Assembly (NCBI GenBank): GCA_022447555.1
Contig: JAKVBF010000015.1
Coordinates: forward strand, 1 to 57,384
Length of the DNA: 57,384 bases
Reading direction: 5' to 3'
Source: Mariniblastus sp.
GTDB taxonomy: Bacteria; Planctomycetota; Planctomycetia; Pirellulales; Pirellulaceae
This document shows, in pieces, positions 47,889 to 55,660 of this stretch. Both the position numbers and the translations under genes were made by a program. The notes under the pieces are model-generated. The model ran no database searches and was not told the origin of the DNA. It saw only the letters and a program-made list of their open reading frames with translations. The first letter of the stretch is position 1; each line of letters opens with the position of its first letter.

Positions 47889-49370
47889 ATGTTTGGTTCA
47901 CTCCAGGACGGACTCCAGTCCGCATTTAAATCGATTCGCGGCAGAGGCACCCTGTCCGAAAGCAATATGCGAGATGGACTGGCCATGGTCGAGCAATCCC
48001 TGCTCGATGCAGATGTCAGCTACGACGCTGTCAAGGCCTTCATGGAGCAGGTCACGACCCAAGCGCTGGGTGAAAAGGTTCTGCTTTCGCTCAAGCCAAG
48101 TGAACAACTGGTCGGGATCGTTCACCAAGAACTGGTCAATCTGCTGGGCCCCGTCGAAGAGGGACTTCAGCTACATGATGGTGTCAATATCATTATGATG
48201 TGTGGCCTACAAGGTTCGGGTAAAACAACGACCTGTGGAAAACTCGCCAAACTCCTCCAGCAACGTGACATCTCTCCGATGCTGGTTGCAGCCGACCTTC
48301 AGCGGCCAGCTGCGATCCAACAATTACATGTGATCGGAGAGACGGTTGGGGTTCCCGTTTACAGCGACCCCAACGAACAAGACCCGGTAAAAGTTTGTCA
48401 AAACGCCGTTGCGAAGGCCCGTGAAGAAAACGTCAAGGTTGTGATTCTCGATACTGCCGGCCGGTTGGCGATTGATGAAGAGTTGATGGAGCAGCTGAGA
48501 ACGATTGATCGCCAGGTTACGCCAGACCAAGTCTTTCTGGTTGTTGACGGGATGACGGGGCAGGATGCGGTCAACAGTGCCAAAGCATTCCACGAGTCTC
48601 TTGAGCTAAATGGCGTCGTGATGACCAAGCTCGATGGTGATGCCCGGGGTGGAGCTCTGTTGTCGGTCAAATACGTGACAGGCGTTCCGATTCGGTTCAT
48701 TGGTACCGGTGAGCATCTGGAAGACTTGGAGATTTTTCGTCCCGAGGGGATGTCTAATCGGATCCTCGGAATGGGTGACGTGCTGGCTTTGGTTGATCAA
48801 GTCCAGGGAATCGTCGATCAAAAGGAACAGGAACGACTTCAGGAGCAACTCGAAAAGGGACAGTTTTCACTTGAGGATTTCCGAAATCATATTCAAAAGA
48901 TGGCCAAACCGGGCCTGATGCAAAAAATGATGGGACTGATGCCCGGAATGCCGAGTGCTGGGGATATCAGTAAAATGATGAATGATGGAGATACCTCGGG
49001 AGAAATCCGCCGAATGGTCGGTATTATCGACTCGATGACACCCACAGAGCGTCAAAACCCCAAATTAATCGAAGTAAGCCGCCGGCAGCGAATCGCCAAA
49101 GGGGCCGGAGTGCAGGCTCAACAGGTCAATGAGTTAATCAAGCAATATGACACGATGAAGCCCTTATTAACGGGAATGGCCGGAAAAGGGGCAGGTGACC
49201 GGATGCAAATGATGAAGGATTTGCAGCAAAAAATGCTTGATCCAACCAGTCGAATGCCAAAAACCAAGAAATCGACTGGTAAACGCCTCTCACCCAAACA
49301 ACGCGCCAAGGAGAAGAAAAGACGCGACAAGATGCTGAAACAAAAACGACGCGAAAAGAAGCAAAAATAA
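47889..49370 (+). CDS. ffh: Signal recognition particle protein Ffh
   Basis: GTPase that binds signal sequences of nascent proteins with 4.5S RNA and docks with FtsY. The NG domain has GLQGSGKTTTCGKLA (G1), DTAGRLAIDEEL (G3) and TKLDGDARGGA (G4). The C-terminal methionine-rich M domain (LMQKMMGLMPGMP, DISKMMN) binds the signal and RNA. The 493 residues end in a basic tail (KRLSPKQRAKEKKRRDKMLK) a little longer than usual. It heads the group rpsP-trmD-rplS. An operator-like palindrome lies upstream. Confidence 0.96.
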   Translation: MFGSLQDGLQSAFKSIRGRGTLSESNMRDGLAMVEQSLLDADVSYDAVKAFMEQVTTQALGEKVLLSLKPSEQLVGIVHQELVNLLGPVEEGLQLHDGVNIIMMCGLQGSGKTTTCGKLAKLLQQRDISPMLVAADLQRPAAIQQLHVIGETVGVPVYSDPNEQDPVKVCQNAVAKAREENVKVVILDTAGRLAIDEELMEQLRTIDRQVTPDQVFLVVDGMTGQDAVNSAKAFHESLELNGVVMTKLDGDARGGALLSVKYVTGVPIRFIGTGEHLEDLEIFRPEGMSNRILGMGDVLALVDQVQGIVDQKEQERLQEQLEKGQFSLEDFRNHIQKMAKPGLMQKMMGLMPGMPSAGDISKMMNDGDTSGEIRRMVGIIDSMTPTERQNPKLIEVSRRQRIAKGAGVQAQQVNELIKQYDTMKPLLTGMAGKGAGDRMQMMKDLQQKMLDPTSRMPKTKKSTGKRLSPKQRAKEKKRRDKMLKQKRREKKQK

Positions 49371-49452
49371 TGGATTTTGACCTGACACAATAAGGGCCAA
49401 ACCCATAAAATGCGGAATTCTATCCAACAAAAAATATCAAGGACTCAAAGTA

Positions 49453-50007
49453 GTGGCAGTACGAATTCGATTAAAAAAGATGGGACGGAAGCACCGTCCG
49501 TTTTTTCGAGTTTGCGCAATGGATTCCCGATCACCCCGTGATGGACGCGTGATCGAAGAACTTGGTACGTACGATCCAATGGTACCCGAAACGGATGCTC
49601 GGGCGATCCTAAAAGGTGAACGGATTGATTACTGGCTAAGTGTCGGCGCGAAAGCGACGCCCAAAGTTGGCGTCTTGATTCGGAAATACGGTACTGATGG
49701 CTCGCATTTGACGCAACAAACCGACGCGATCGAACGTCTTGGTGGCCGTCGATCAGCCTCCATTGAAGCGGCTAAGGCGGCGGCAGCATCGGCTCCCAAG
49801 CCAAAAGTAGAACCAGAACCCGAAGAGACGCCTGCTGAAGAGACGCCTGCTGAAGAGACGGTTGCTGAAGAAGTAGCGACTGAAGAGGCACCTGCGGCTG
49901 AAGAGACACCTGCTGAAGAAGTAGCGACTGAAGAGGCACCTGCGGCTGAAGAGACACCTGCGGCTGAAGAGGCAGGCGACGATAAACCAGCGGACGCCGC
50001 TGAGTAA
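49453..50007 (+). CDS. rpsP: Small ribosomal subunit protein bS16 with long acidic tail
   Basis: A 184-residue S16. The first ~85 residues are the ribosomal core (VRIRLKKMGRKHRPFFRVCA, RDGRVIEELGTYDPM, ERIDYWLSVGAKATPKV). The remaining ~80 are a Glu/Ala/Pro-rich acidic tail with repeats: short ETPAE units, then a 16-residue block AEEVATEEAPAAEETP present twice with identical DNA (49864-49911 and 49912-49959). Standard S16 is 75-90 residues, so the tail is a large addition. The start is GTG 49453. rimM, usual after rpsP, is absent; a terminator follows. Confidence 0.95.
   Translation: MAVRIRLKKMGRKHRPFFRVCAMDSRSPRDGRVIEELGTYDPMVPETDARAILKGERIDYWLSVGAKATPKVGVLIRKYGTDGSHLTQQTDAIERLGGRRSASIEAAKAAAASAPKPKVEPEPEETPAEETPAEETVAEEVATEEAPAAEETPAEEVATEEAPAAEETPAAEEAGDDKPADAAE
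49864..49959. repeat. Perfect 48-bp tandem duplication inside rpsP
   Basis: Two identical 48-bp copies encode 16 residues each. Third codon positions are also identical, so the duplication is recent or kept even by gene conversion. 15-bp units (gaagagacgcctgct) occur twice just before, from 49822 to 49851. Confidence 0.97.
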
Positions 50008-50025
50008 ACCGATAACCAAGCCAAT

Positions 50026-50060
50026 GGAACATGTCGATTAACCGGCATGTTTCCTTTTTT
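50026..50060 (+). terminator. Intrinsic terminator between rpsP and trmD
   Basis: GGAACATG (50026-50033) pairs with CATG-T-TTCC (46-54 of that block) with one bulged T, then six T at 50055-50060. It lies where rimM would be in the usual operon, and may separate or attenuate trmD-rplS. Confidence 0.8.
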
Positions 50061-50092
50061 AGGCGGACTGACTACAACCAAATGGAGAGCCA

Positions 50093-50833
50093 ATGGGCTT
50101 GGCAGCCCGGTTCACCGTGAACAAGATGCGGTTTGACATTTTAACGCTGTTTCCCGAAATGTTTCCGGGGTACCTCAGTCAAAGTATCTTGAACAAATCG
50201 ATCAATCGTGGGCTGGTAGAAATACACGTTCACAACCTTCGCGACTGGACGACCGACCGTCACCAAAAAATGGATGACAGGCCGTTTGGTGGTGGGCCGG
50301 GAATGATCTTGATGGTCGAACCGGTCGTCCGATGCGTTCGGGAGGTTCAGACCATGTCTGATACGCCCGGACAAGTGATTCTGTTGACGCCTCAAGGGCA
50401 GACATGGGATCAAACCAAGGTGGAAGAACTTGCCGAGGCAAAAACCAGGTATATCCTGCTTTGCGGTCGTTACGAGGGCTTCGACCAACGCGTCATTGAC
50501 ATTTTAAATCCGTTGGAAATCTCCATTGGAGACTTTGTACTGAACGGTGGAGAAGTGGCAGCCATGGTGCTAGTAGATTCCCTAGTCAGGATGATACCAG
50601 GCGTCTTGGGTGACGAAATGAGCAGCTGGGATGACTCGTTTTCACGGGGAAATCGGCTGCTTGAGTACCCACAATACACCCGTCCGCGGGAATTTGAGGG
50701 GCGGGAGGTACCATCCACGCTGCTGGGTGGGAATCACGCGGCAATAGAACGTTGGAGAAAACAGAAAAGTTTGGAGAATACGCGTATTCGCCGAAGTGAC
50801 CTGTTGCCCGACGATGAGAAAACCGATCCTTGA
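50093..50833 (+). CDS. trmD: tRNA (guanine-N1)-methyltransferase TrmD
   Basis: Methylates G37 of certain tRNAs with SAM and so prevents frameshifts. The deep trefoil knot is visible in LLCGRYEGFDQRVID and ISIGDFVLNGGEVAAMVLVD; the catalytic region RPFGGGPGMILM precedes it, and YPQYTRPREFEGREVP closes the fold. The usual start is KMRFDILTLFPEMF; the ATG at 50093 has GGAG 5 nt upstream, giving an 11-residue extension, while ATG 50126 lacks an SD. The length is normal. rplS follows. Confidence 0.95.
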   Translation: MGLAARFTVNKMRFDILTLFPEMFPGYLSQSILNKSINRGLVEIHVHNLRDWTTDRHQKMDDRPFGGGPGMILMVEPVVRCVREVQTMSDTPGQVILLTPQGQTWDQTKVEELAEAKTRYILLCGRYEGFDQRVIDILNPLEISIGDFVLNGGEVAAMVLVDSLVRMIPGVLGDEMSSWDDSFSRGNRLLEYPQYTRPREFEGREVPSTLLGGNHAAIERWRKQKSLENTRIRRSDLLPDDEKTDP

Positions 50834-50892
50834 ATAGAACACAGCATCTATCGATCAACGAATGTTGAGCTGACAATCAAACAGGAAAAATC

Positions 50893-51243
50893 ATGAGCCA
50901 GGAAATTATGAATCGTGTCGAGCAATCGTGCTTGAAAGCCGATGTGCCCGAATTTGAAATCGGTGACACCGTGGACGTGCACTGCTTGATTCATGAAGGC
51001 GAAAAGACCCGAACTCAGGTCTTTTCCGGTACCGTCATCGCACGAAGCGGTAGCGGCGTCCGCGAAATGTTTGTGGTACGCCGAATTGTCGCGGGGCAAG
51101 GAGTGGAGCGGAAATTCCCCGTCCACTCACCTCGGATCGCAAAGGTCGACGTAAAACGTTCGGCCGTCGTAAAACGAGCGAAACTGTACTACCTTCGCGA
51201 TCGCGTTGGCAAGGCAGTGCGTCTTAAAGAGCGACGCCGCTAA
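50893..51243 (+). CDS. rplS: Large ribosomal subunit protein bL19
   Basis: A 116-residue 50S protein at the interface with the small subunit. The pattern FEIGDTVDVHCLIHEGEKTRTQVFSGTVIARSGSG, then FVVRRIVAGQGVERKFPVHSPRIAKVDV and RDRVGKAVRLKER, is the full L19 sequence. It is last in the ffh-rpsP-trmD-rplS group and ends at a terminator. Confidence 0.96.
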   Translation: MSQEIMNRVEQSCLKADVPEFEIGDTVDVHCLIHEGEKTRTQVFSGTVIARSGSGVREMFVVRRIVAGQGVERKFPVHSPRIAKVDVKRSAVVKRAKLYYLRDRVGKAVRLKERRR

Positions 51244-51298
51244 AACGTTGCATGCAGGGTCTGAAACGGCCGGAATCTATACGAATACCATTAAAAAA

Positions 51299-51341
51299 AC
51301 CATGGCCAGCTTTTTCCGAGCCAGCCGTGGCTTTTTATTTC
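51299..51341 (+). terminator. Intrinsic terminator after rplS
   Basis: CCATGGC and GCCGTGG form a stem (with one G-T pair), continued by GCT/AGC across a 2x2 internal loop, then CTTTTTATTT. It ends the ribosomal protein group and lies between convergent genes. Confidence 0.75.
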
Positions 51342-51401
51342 ACCCATTGGTATTCATTTCGCAGGCTTGACTCATTAATCATCCCTGATCTTGAATCGGT
51401 G

Positions 51402-52691
51402 TTAGCGAGGCTCTGAGAGGGGTTGCTCTTTGGCCGGCAAGCAACGCTGCATCGACATAATCGCAAATGCGGTACCATATTGCTGATGGTATGAATACAG
51501 CGTGTAGTCCCACCAACAGCCATTGGGTTCTTGGTATTTCGCCAGAATCTCACTCAACATCTGTTGGTACTCCGCTCGATCTTCTGGCTTCAATTGATCA
51601 ATGCACATCCCAGCGTAATAATGGCCGTAATAATAGAAATACCCTGCAACACCCATCCAAGACTCGTGAGGAATGGGTCGCTTACGCCCAATACCAAGCC
51701 AGCCATTTCTCAAATACAACCGGTACAACCAAGCTTTCAAAACGTTGTCTGTAATCTCTTTATCGCCCCAAAGACGCAGGGCCAGATTGCAGGCCTGCGA
51801 CCGCCCCAAACTGCCTCCGGGCCGATTGATTCCCATCATGGGACGATCCTTGAGATACTCCCCGTACAGGTATGAGAAATCAGGTTTTTGCTGCCGTTTG
51901 ATTGCCTTGATTGCACGCGTCACAATTGTTTCTGGTATCTCAATGCCAACTTCGGAGGCTTCATGCAATGCGATCAGGACGGTCGCATTCACAAAGCTGA
52001 TCGAGCTTCCTGTGGGTTTCCGCCCCTGCACATTGAAATCGTAATAGCCCCAACCGCCGTCGATCGTTTCATAGCGTCGTAACATATCGACTTGGTGCCG
52101 CATCAAATCGTCGATCTTTGCAACCACATCGGGTGAGTTGGCGCTATAAGCACGCAGTTTCACCAACGCTTGTAACCCATAGGCGTGACTCCAAACATTG
52201 TAAATCGCATCGCCCGTTGCACGTTTTATGTTTTTGAAATTAAGCAACATCCACTGGCGAGCCGCGTCTATCGCCGGCTTCACTTCAGGATCGTCCCCCT
52301 TGGCTTCGACCATAGCGGATACCGATAGTGCTGTGGTGGCTGCACGGAACGCTTGATGCGACCCAGGAATGGGCGCATAAATTTCGCTTATTCGATTGGT
52401 TTCGTGAGTTCCGAATGAGCCATCCTCATTCTGTGTCAGCATCAGAAACCGCACTCCTCGCTCAATCGAGCGTTCAATCTCACTTGGAGACGGGCCATTC
52501 GCGGGCTTAACAATTTTTGGGGATTCGCTGAAATCCATGGGATTCACCAGAATCCCAGGACGGTTCGCAGACCCTTCACTCTCTTGCTCCAACCCGCCTT
52601 CTACCTTTTGTCCATAGGAAAGAGCGCAGGCACCCCAACTCAGGAGAATTCCATACAGCATCCATTTAACAATCAATAAGACGACCTTCAT
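51402..52691 (-). CDS. Secreted prenyltransferase/squalene-oxidase-repeat (alpha/alpha-toroid) protein
   Basis: A 429-residue protein with a hydrophobic N-terminus (MKVVLLIVKWMLYGILL) and repeated alpha-helical pairs typical of alpha/alpha toroids: IERGVRFLMLTQNEDGSFG, AIDAARQWMLLNFK, YGLQALVKLR, DGGWGYYDFN and EPNGCWWDYTLYSYHQQYGTAFAI. The QW-like repeats (GSFG, GGWGY, GCWW) are known from squalene cyclases and related secreted proteins; no catalytic DXDD is visible, so it is probably not a cyclase. The start is ATG 52691, with GGAG 7 nt upstream; the ATG at 52715 is less likely. It lies just downstream of an HlyD-like adaptor gene and is probably co-transcribed with it. Confidence 0.85.
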   Translation of the reverse strand: MKVVLLIVKWMLYGILLSWGACALSYGQKVEGGLEQESEGSANRPGILVNPMDFSESPKIVKPANGPSPSEIERSIERGVRFLMLTQNEDGSFGTHETNRISEIYAPIPGSHQAFRAATTALSVSAMVEAKGDDPEVKPAIDAARQWMLLNFKNIKRATGDAIYNVWSHAYGLQALVKLRAYSANSPDVVAKIDDLMRHQVDMLRRYETIDGGWGYYDFNVQGRKPTGSSISFVNATVLIALHEASEVGIEIPETIVTRAIKAIKRQQKPDFSYLYGEYLKDRPMMGINRPGGSLGRSQACNLALRLWGDKEITDNVLKAWLYRLYLRNGWLGIGRKRPIPHESWMGVAGYFYYYGHYYAGMCIDQLKPEDRAEYQQMLSEILAKYQEPNGCWWDYTLYSYHQQYGTAFAIMSMQRCLPAKEQPLSEPR

Positions 52692-52735
52692 CGGCCAACT
52701 CCGTGTTTGAAGCATTTAACGTTTTCGATTCTTTC

Positions 52736-54178
52736 TTAACGGGGTGTTTTTAGTATTTTTTCACCCGCCTTGAGGCCCCCAACTACCTCAACAGAATCGC
52801 CCTTGTCGAAACCGAGTTCTACCTTTCGCGGCTGGCCACCCGGAAGGGTAACAAACTGCTGGATTCCATCATCGGAATACACAGAACCCTTTGGGATCAT
52901 TACAGCCGCCTCTTTTTCGGAGACTTTCATCGCAACTTTGCAATGCATACCGGGCATGACTTTTTCACCTTCATTTGCGAAGTCCTTGAGCGATAACAAA
53001 CACTCGAAGGTACCGCTCGCGCTGGGTATCGTACCGACCGATGTGACGGTTGCGTCAAGCTTGACTTGAGGGTCTGATTTTAACACCCCGACTCCCACCA
53101 TTCCCGGACGAATCAGATAAAGCTTGTCTTCCGGAATCATGGTCCGAATCACCAGACTGGCCGGGTCAATAATGGTCATGACCACTTTGTTGGAGGGCAC
53201 TTTTTTTCCGATTTCTAAAGAACGCGTTGAGGTCCCAGTCACCCCTGTCCACTTTCCCTTAACACACCGACCATAATACACAATGCCGGTCATGGGAGCC
53301 GCCATCGCCATCAATTTCCGGTCTGAGCCAAGCTCTTCCAATTTTTTATTACTGTCTCGAACGACCATTTCGGCTTTGAGCAGATCCGTCTCCGATTTGT
53401 CTTTTTCGAACGGCAACTCAAGCATGGTAAGGGCAAAACTTAATGACTTTTGTTCGAGTGCGTTCTTCTTTGAAAAATCATCACGTGGTATGTCTACGTC
53501 CCTTGTTTGCTGAATGGACATCTTTCTTCTTGCAAGATTCCGTTCCGCCGATTCAAGTCCACGCTGAGCCCGTTTGAGAACAATTTTTTCCGACTCCTCG
53601 GTTAATTCATCCTCATTATACATTTGCATTAATTGATCTAATTCTTCGCGAGCATACTCGAGACTGTACTCTGACGTTTTAAGGCTCCACTCGAGATCTT
53701 TCAGTCGCTGAGGGCGCTCTACGTCCAAATAGTATTGATGGTCCTCGCTTGCGTTTTCCATTTCGCGTTTGGCTATCGCAACCGCTAACTCATATTTTTG
53801 TATCGCCTGTTCCGTTTTTAATTTCTGCACGGCCAGGTCCGCCACCCGCTGACGGTGTTCAAACTCAAGACTCCGATAGGCTTTCTCTATCCCTTCCGAC
53901 TGGAAGCTTACCACCAGATCACCCTTGTTAACCCGCTTACCCTGCGGCACCAATGTCTCCAGTTCAAAATCGGTCCAGCCGTTGGATTCCAGCTCCACCT
54001 CAGCGGTGTTAGAGGCTTCCACAACCCCCTCAAGCGTTTCATACACGACGAGGGGCCGTACTTCCGCCACGACTGTTTCTGAGGTTACTTTGTCGGGGAC
54101 TTCCGTTGGCGTTTCTTGGGGCGAGCCAAACGCCGCGCCACAACCAAAAGTGATGAATAAACATAAAATCAATCGCAT
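52736..54178 (-). CDS. HlyD/RND-type periplasmic adaptor protein
   Basis: A 480-residue membrane fusion protein. After a signal peptide (about 1-19) come a barrel-sandwich hybrid half (TLEGVVEASNTAEVELES, GKRVNKGDLVVSFQS), a long coiled-coil hairpin from about 105 to 290, the second lipoyl half (APMTGIVYYGRC), a beta-barrel (PASLVIRTMIPEDKLYLIRPGM) and a membrane-proximal end (IPKGSVYSDDGIQQFVTLPGG). Adaptors normally join a pump to an outer membrane channel, but no pump gene is here. AAGGA lies about 9 nt before the ATG. The toroid gene follows 45 bases downstream. Confidence 0.9.
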   Translation of the reverse strand: MRLILCLFITFGCGAAFGSPQETPTEVPDKVTSETVVAEVRPLVVYETLEGVVEASNTAEVELESNGWTDFELETLVPQGKRVNKGDLVVSFQSEGIEKAYRSLEFEHRQRVADLAVQKLKTEQAIQKYELAVAIAKREMENASEDHQYYLDVERPQRLKDLEWSLKTSEYSLEYAREELDQLMQMYNEDELTEESEKIVLKRAQRGLESAERNLARRKMSIQQTRDVDIPRDDFSKKNALEQKSLSFALTMLELPFEKDKSETDLLKAEMVVRDSNKKLEELGSDRKLMAMAAPMTGIVYYGRCVKGKWTGVTGTSTRSLEIGKKVPSNKVVMTIIDPASLVIRTMIPEDKLYLIRPGMVGVGVLKSDPQVKLDATVTSVGTIPSASGTFECLLSLKDFANEGEKVMPGMHCKVAMKVSEKEAAVMIPKGSVYSDDGIQQFVTLPGGQPRKVELGFDKGDSVEVVGGLKAGEKILKTPR

Positions 54179-54546
54179 CTAAATCGTTCCTTTTACCACA
54201 GGGCTCATTTCATTCGCCGGTCGGTGGTTCACCACGGCTTTATCGGATTTCTGCATTTCCGCCAAAAAAGGGTGGTTGCTGTTACACAAACCCTTTTTCC
54301 GCGTCCAAAAGTCTTGAATTCTACTGGTTTTCTTTGCCGGTTTCCATTCCACCAAACCATTTTTTGATCGACCGGAGGCTGAACGGAGCCGGTTCGTTCT
54401 GACCGCAAGCCCCTTATCAAGTCAGCTTCTTTTACCGCCTTTTGCATTCTATGATAGATCGGGGGTTAGCGGAGCCCGGCGGAGTCCGGAATACGAATAT
54501 GGACGGACCTAGCCCAAAACCACTTTAATATGGGGGGGGAAAACCG
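54179..54546. other. Gap of 368 bases before nfo
   Basis: Between the divergent HlyD-like adaptor and nfo genes. No supported frame, RNA or repeat was seen. A G-rich run (GGGGGGGGA) just before nfo serves as its SD. Confidence 0.5.
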
Positions 54547-55401
54547 TTGCCTATTCTTGGTGCACACATGTCAGTGGCGGGTGGTTACTGGAAAGCTGTT
54601 GAGGCGGCCTCGAAGGTCGGGTGTGATTGTGTTCAGGTTTTTACAAAAAACAATAACCAATGGCGTGCCAAAGAAATGACACCGCAGGACGGTGAGTTGT
54701 TTCAAGAGGCAATGCAACGACTCCATTTGGTCGGCTCGTTATCCCATGCTAGCTACCTAATTAATCTGGCCAGCCCCAAACCCGATCTCCGTCAAAAAAG
54801 CGTTGATGCGCTGGTCGTCGAGTTAGAGCGGGCCAACTTCCTCGGCATTCCCAACGTCGTTTTCCACCCGGGCAGTCATACAACCTCGACCCCTCAAGAC
54901 GGGCTCTCAGCCATCATCGATTCCCTGATTGAAGTCTTGGAACGGACACAAGATCTGACCACCACCCCTTTACTCGAGAACACTGCCGGACAAGGGAGTA
55001 ATCTTGGGTGGCAGTTTGAGCAATTAGCAACCATGATTGAAGGAGTGAGAACCCCGGACCGAATTGGTGTCTGTATCGATACCTGCCACGCCTTTGCCGC
55101 GGGTTATTCGATGGGGACTGAATCAGATTATGAGATGACCATTTCTGAAATGTCCGGAACGTTTGGCTTAGACAAGATCAAAGCATTCCATTTAAATGAC
55201 AGCAAGAAACCGTTTGCCTCAAGAAAAGACCGGCACGAACACATTGGTCTGGGCGAAATGGGTTTGGAACCTTTCCGTCAAATCGTCAACGACGAACGTT
55301 TTGCGGCCATCCCAATGTATTTAGAAACAGAAAAAGGGGAATTGGATGGAAGAGATATGGACGAAATGAATCTGGAACAATTGAGAAGTTTAATTGACTA
55401 G
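54547..55401 (+). CDS. nfo: Endonuclease IV (AP endonuclease)
   Basis: A 284-residue Nfo-type enzyme that cuts DNA at abasic sites during base-excision repair with three zinc ions. The TIM-barrel ligands are seen in GAHMSVAGGYWKA, SHASYLINLASP, VFHPGSH, LLENTAGQG, IGVCIDTCHAFAAGY, FHLNDSKKPFASRKDRHEHIGLGE and YLETEKG. The start is TTG 54547, after a GGGGGGA SD about 6 nt upstream; another start is not obvious, since GAHMS begins only a few residues in. A single gene. Confidence 0.94.
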   Translation: MPILGAHMSVAGGYWKAVEAASKVGCDCVQVFTKNNNQWRAKEMTPQDGELFQEAMQRLHLVGSLSHASYLINLASPKPDLRQKSVDALVVELERANFLGIPNVVFHPGSHTTSTPQDGLSAIIDSLIEVLERTQDLTTTPLLENTAGQGSNLGWQFEQLATMIEGVRTPDRIGVCIDTCHAFAAGYSMGTESDYEMTISEMSGTFGLDKIKAFHLNDSKKPFASRKDRHEHIGLGEMGLEPFRQIVNDERFAAIPMYLETEKGELDGRDMDEMNLEQLRSLID

Positions 55402-55610
55402 ACGGCCACAAGTCTGAAGCTGAAACTTAGGGGTTGCTCCTTGGATCATCCGATTACCAAGTGTCCGATCACGGAACACCCAGCATCGCCAATCTGCCCG
55501 GATCGCCCGCCGGTTCACCTCGGGGTAAGCCGTTGCTTCTCACTCCATCACCGAGCGATTAGCTCGATCCACCACGGACTATTTGATTGAACCAAGAAGG
55601 GTGTAGAATA

Positions 55611-55640
55611 CGTATAGTAGCTCCCCGTATAGTAGCTCCC
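55611..55640. repeat. Perfect 15-bp tandem duplication before the CRTAC1-like gene
   Basis: The unit cgtatagtagctccc occurs at 55611-55625 and 55626-55640, 20 bases before the start codon. Each copy holds TATAGT, a -10-like hexamer, so the promoter may be doubled. Confidence 0.95.
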
Positions 55641-55660
55641 ACGCTTTTCTCGAGATTTCA

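Noticed and set aside
49629-50093. Serine/alanine-rich frame antisense to rpsP
   Set aside because: It is the mirror of the repeated rpsP tail; its composition follows from the repeats and no SD supports it.
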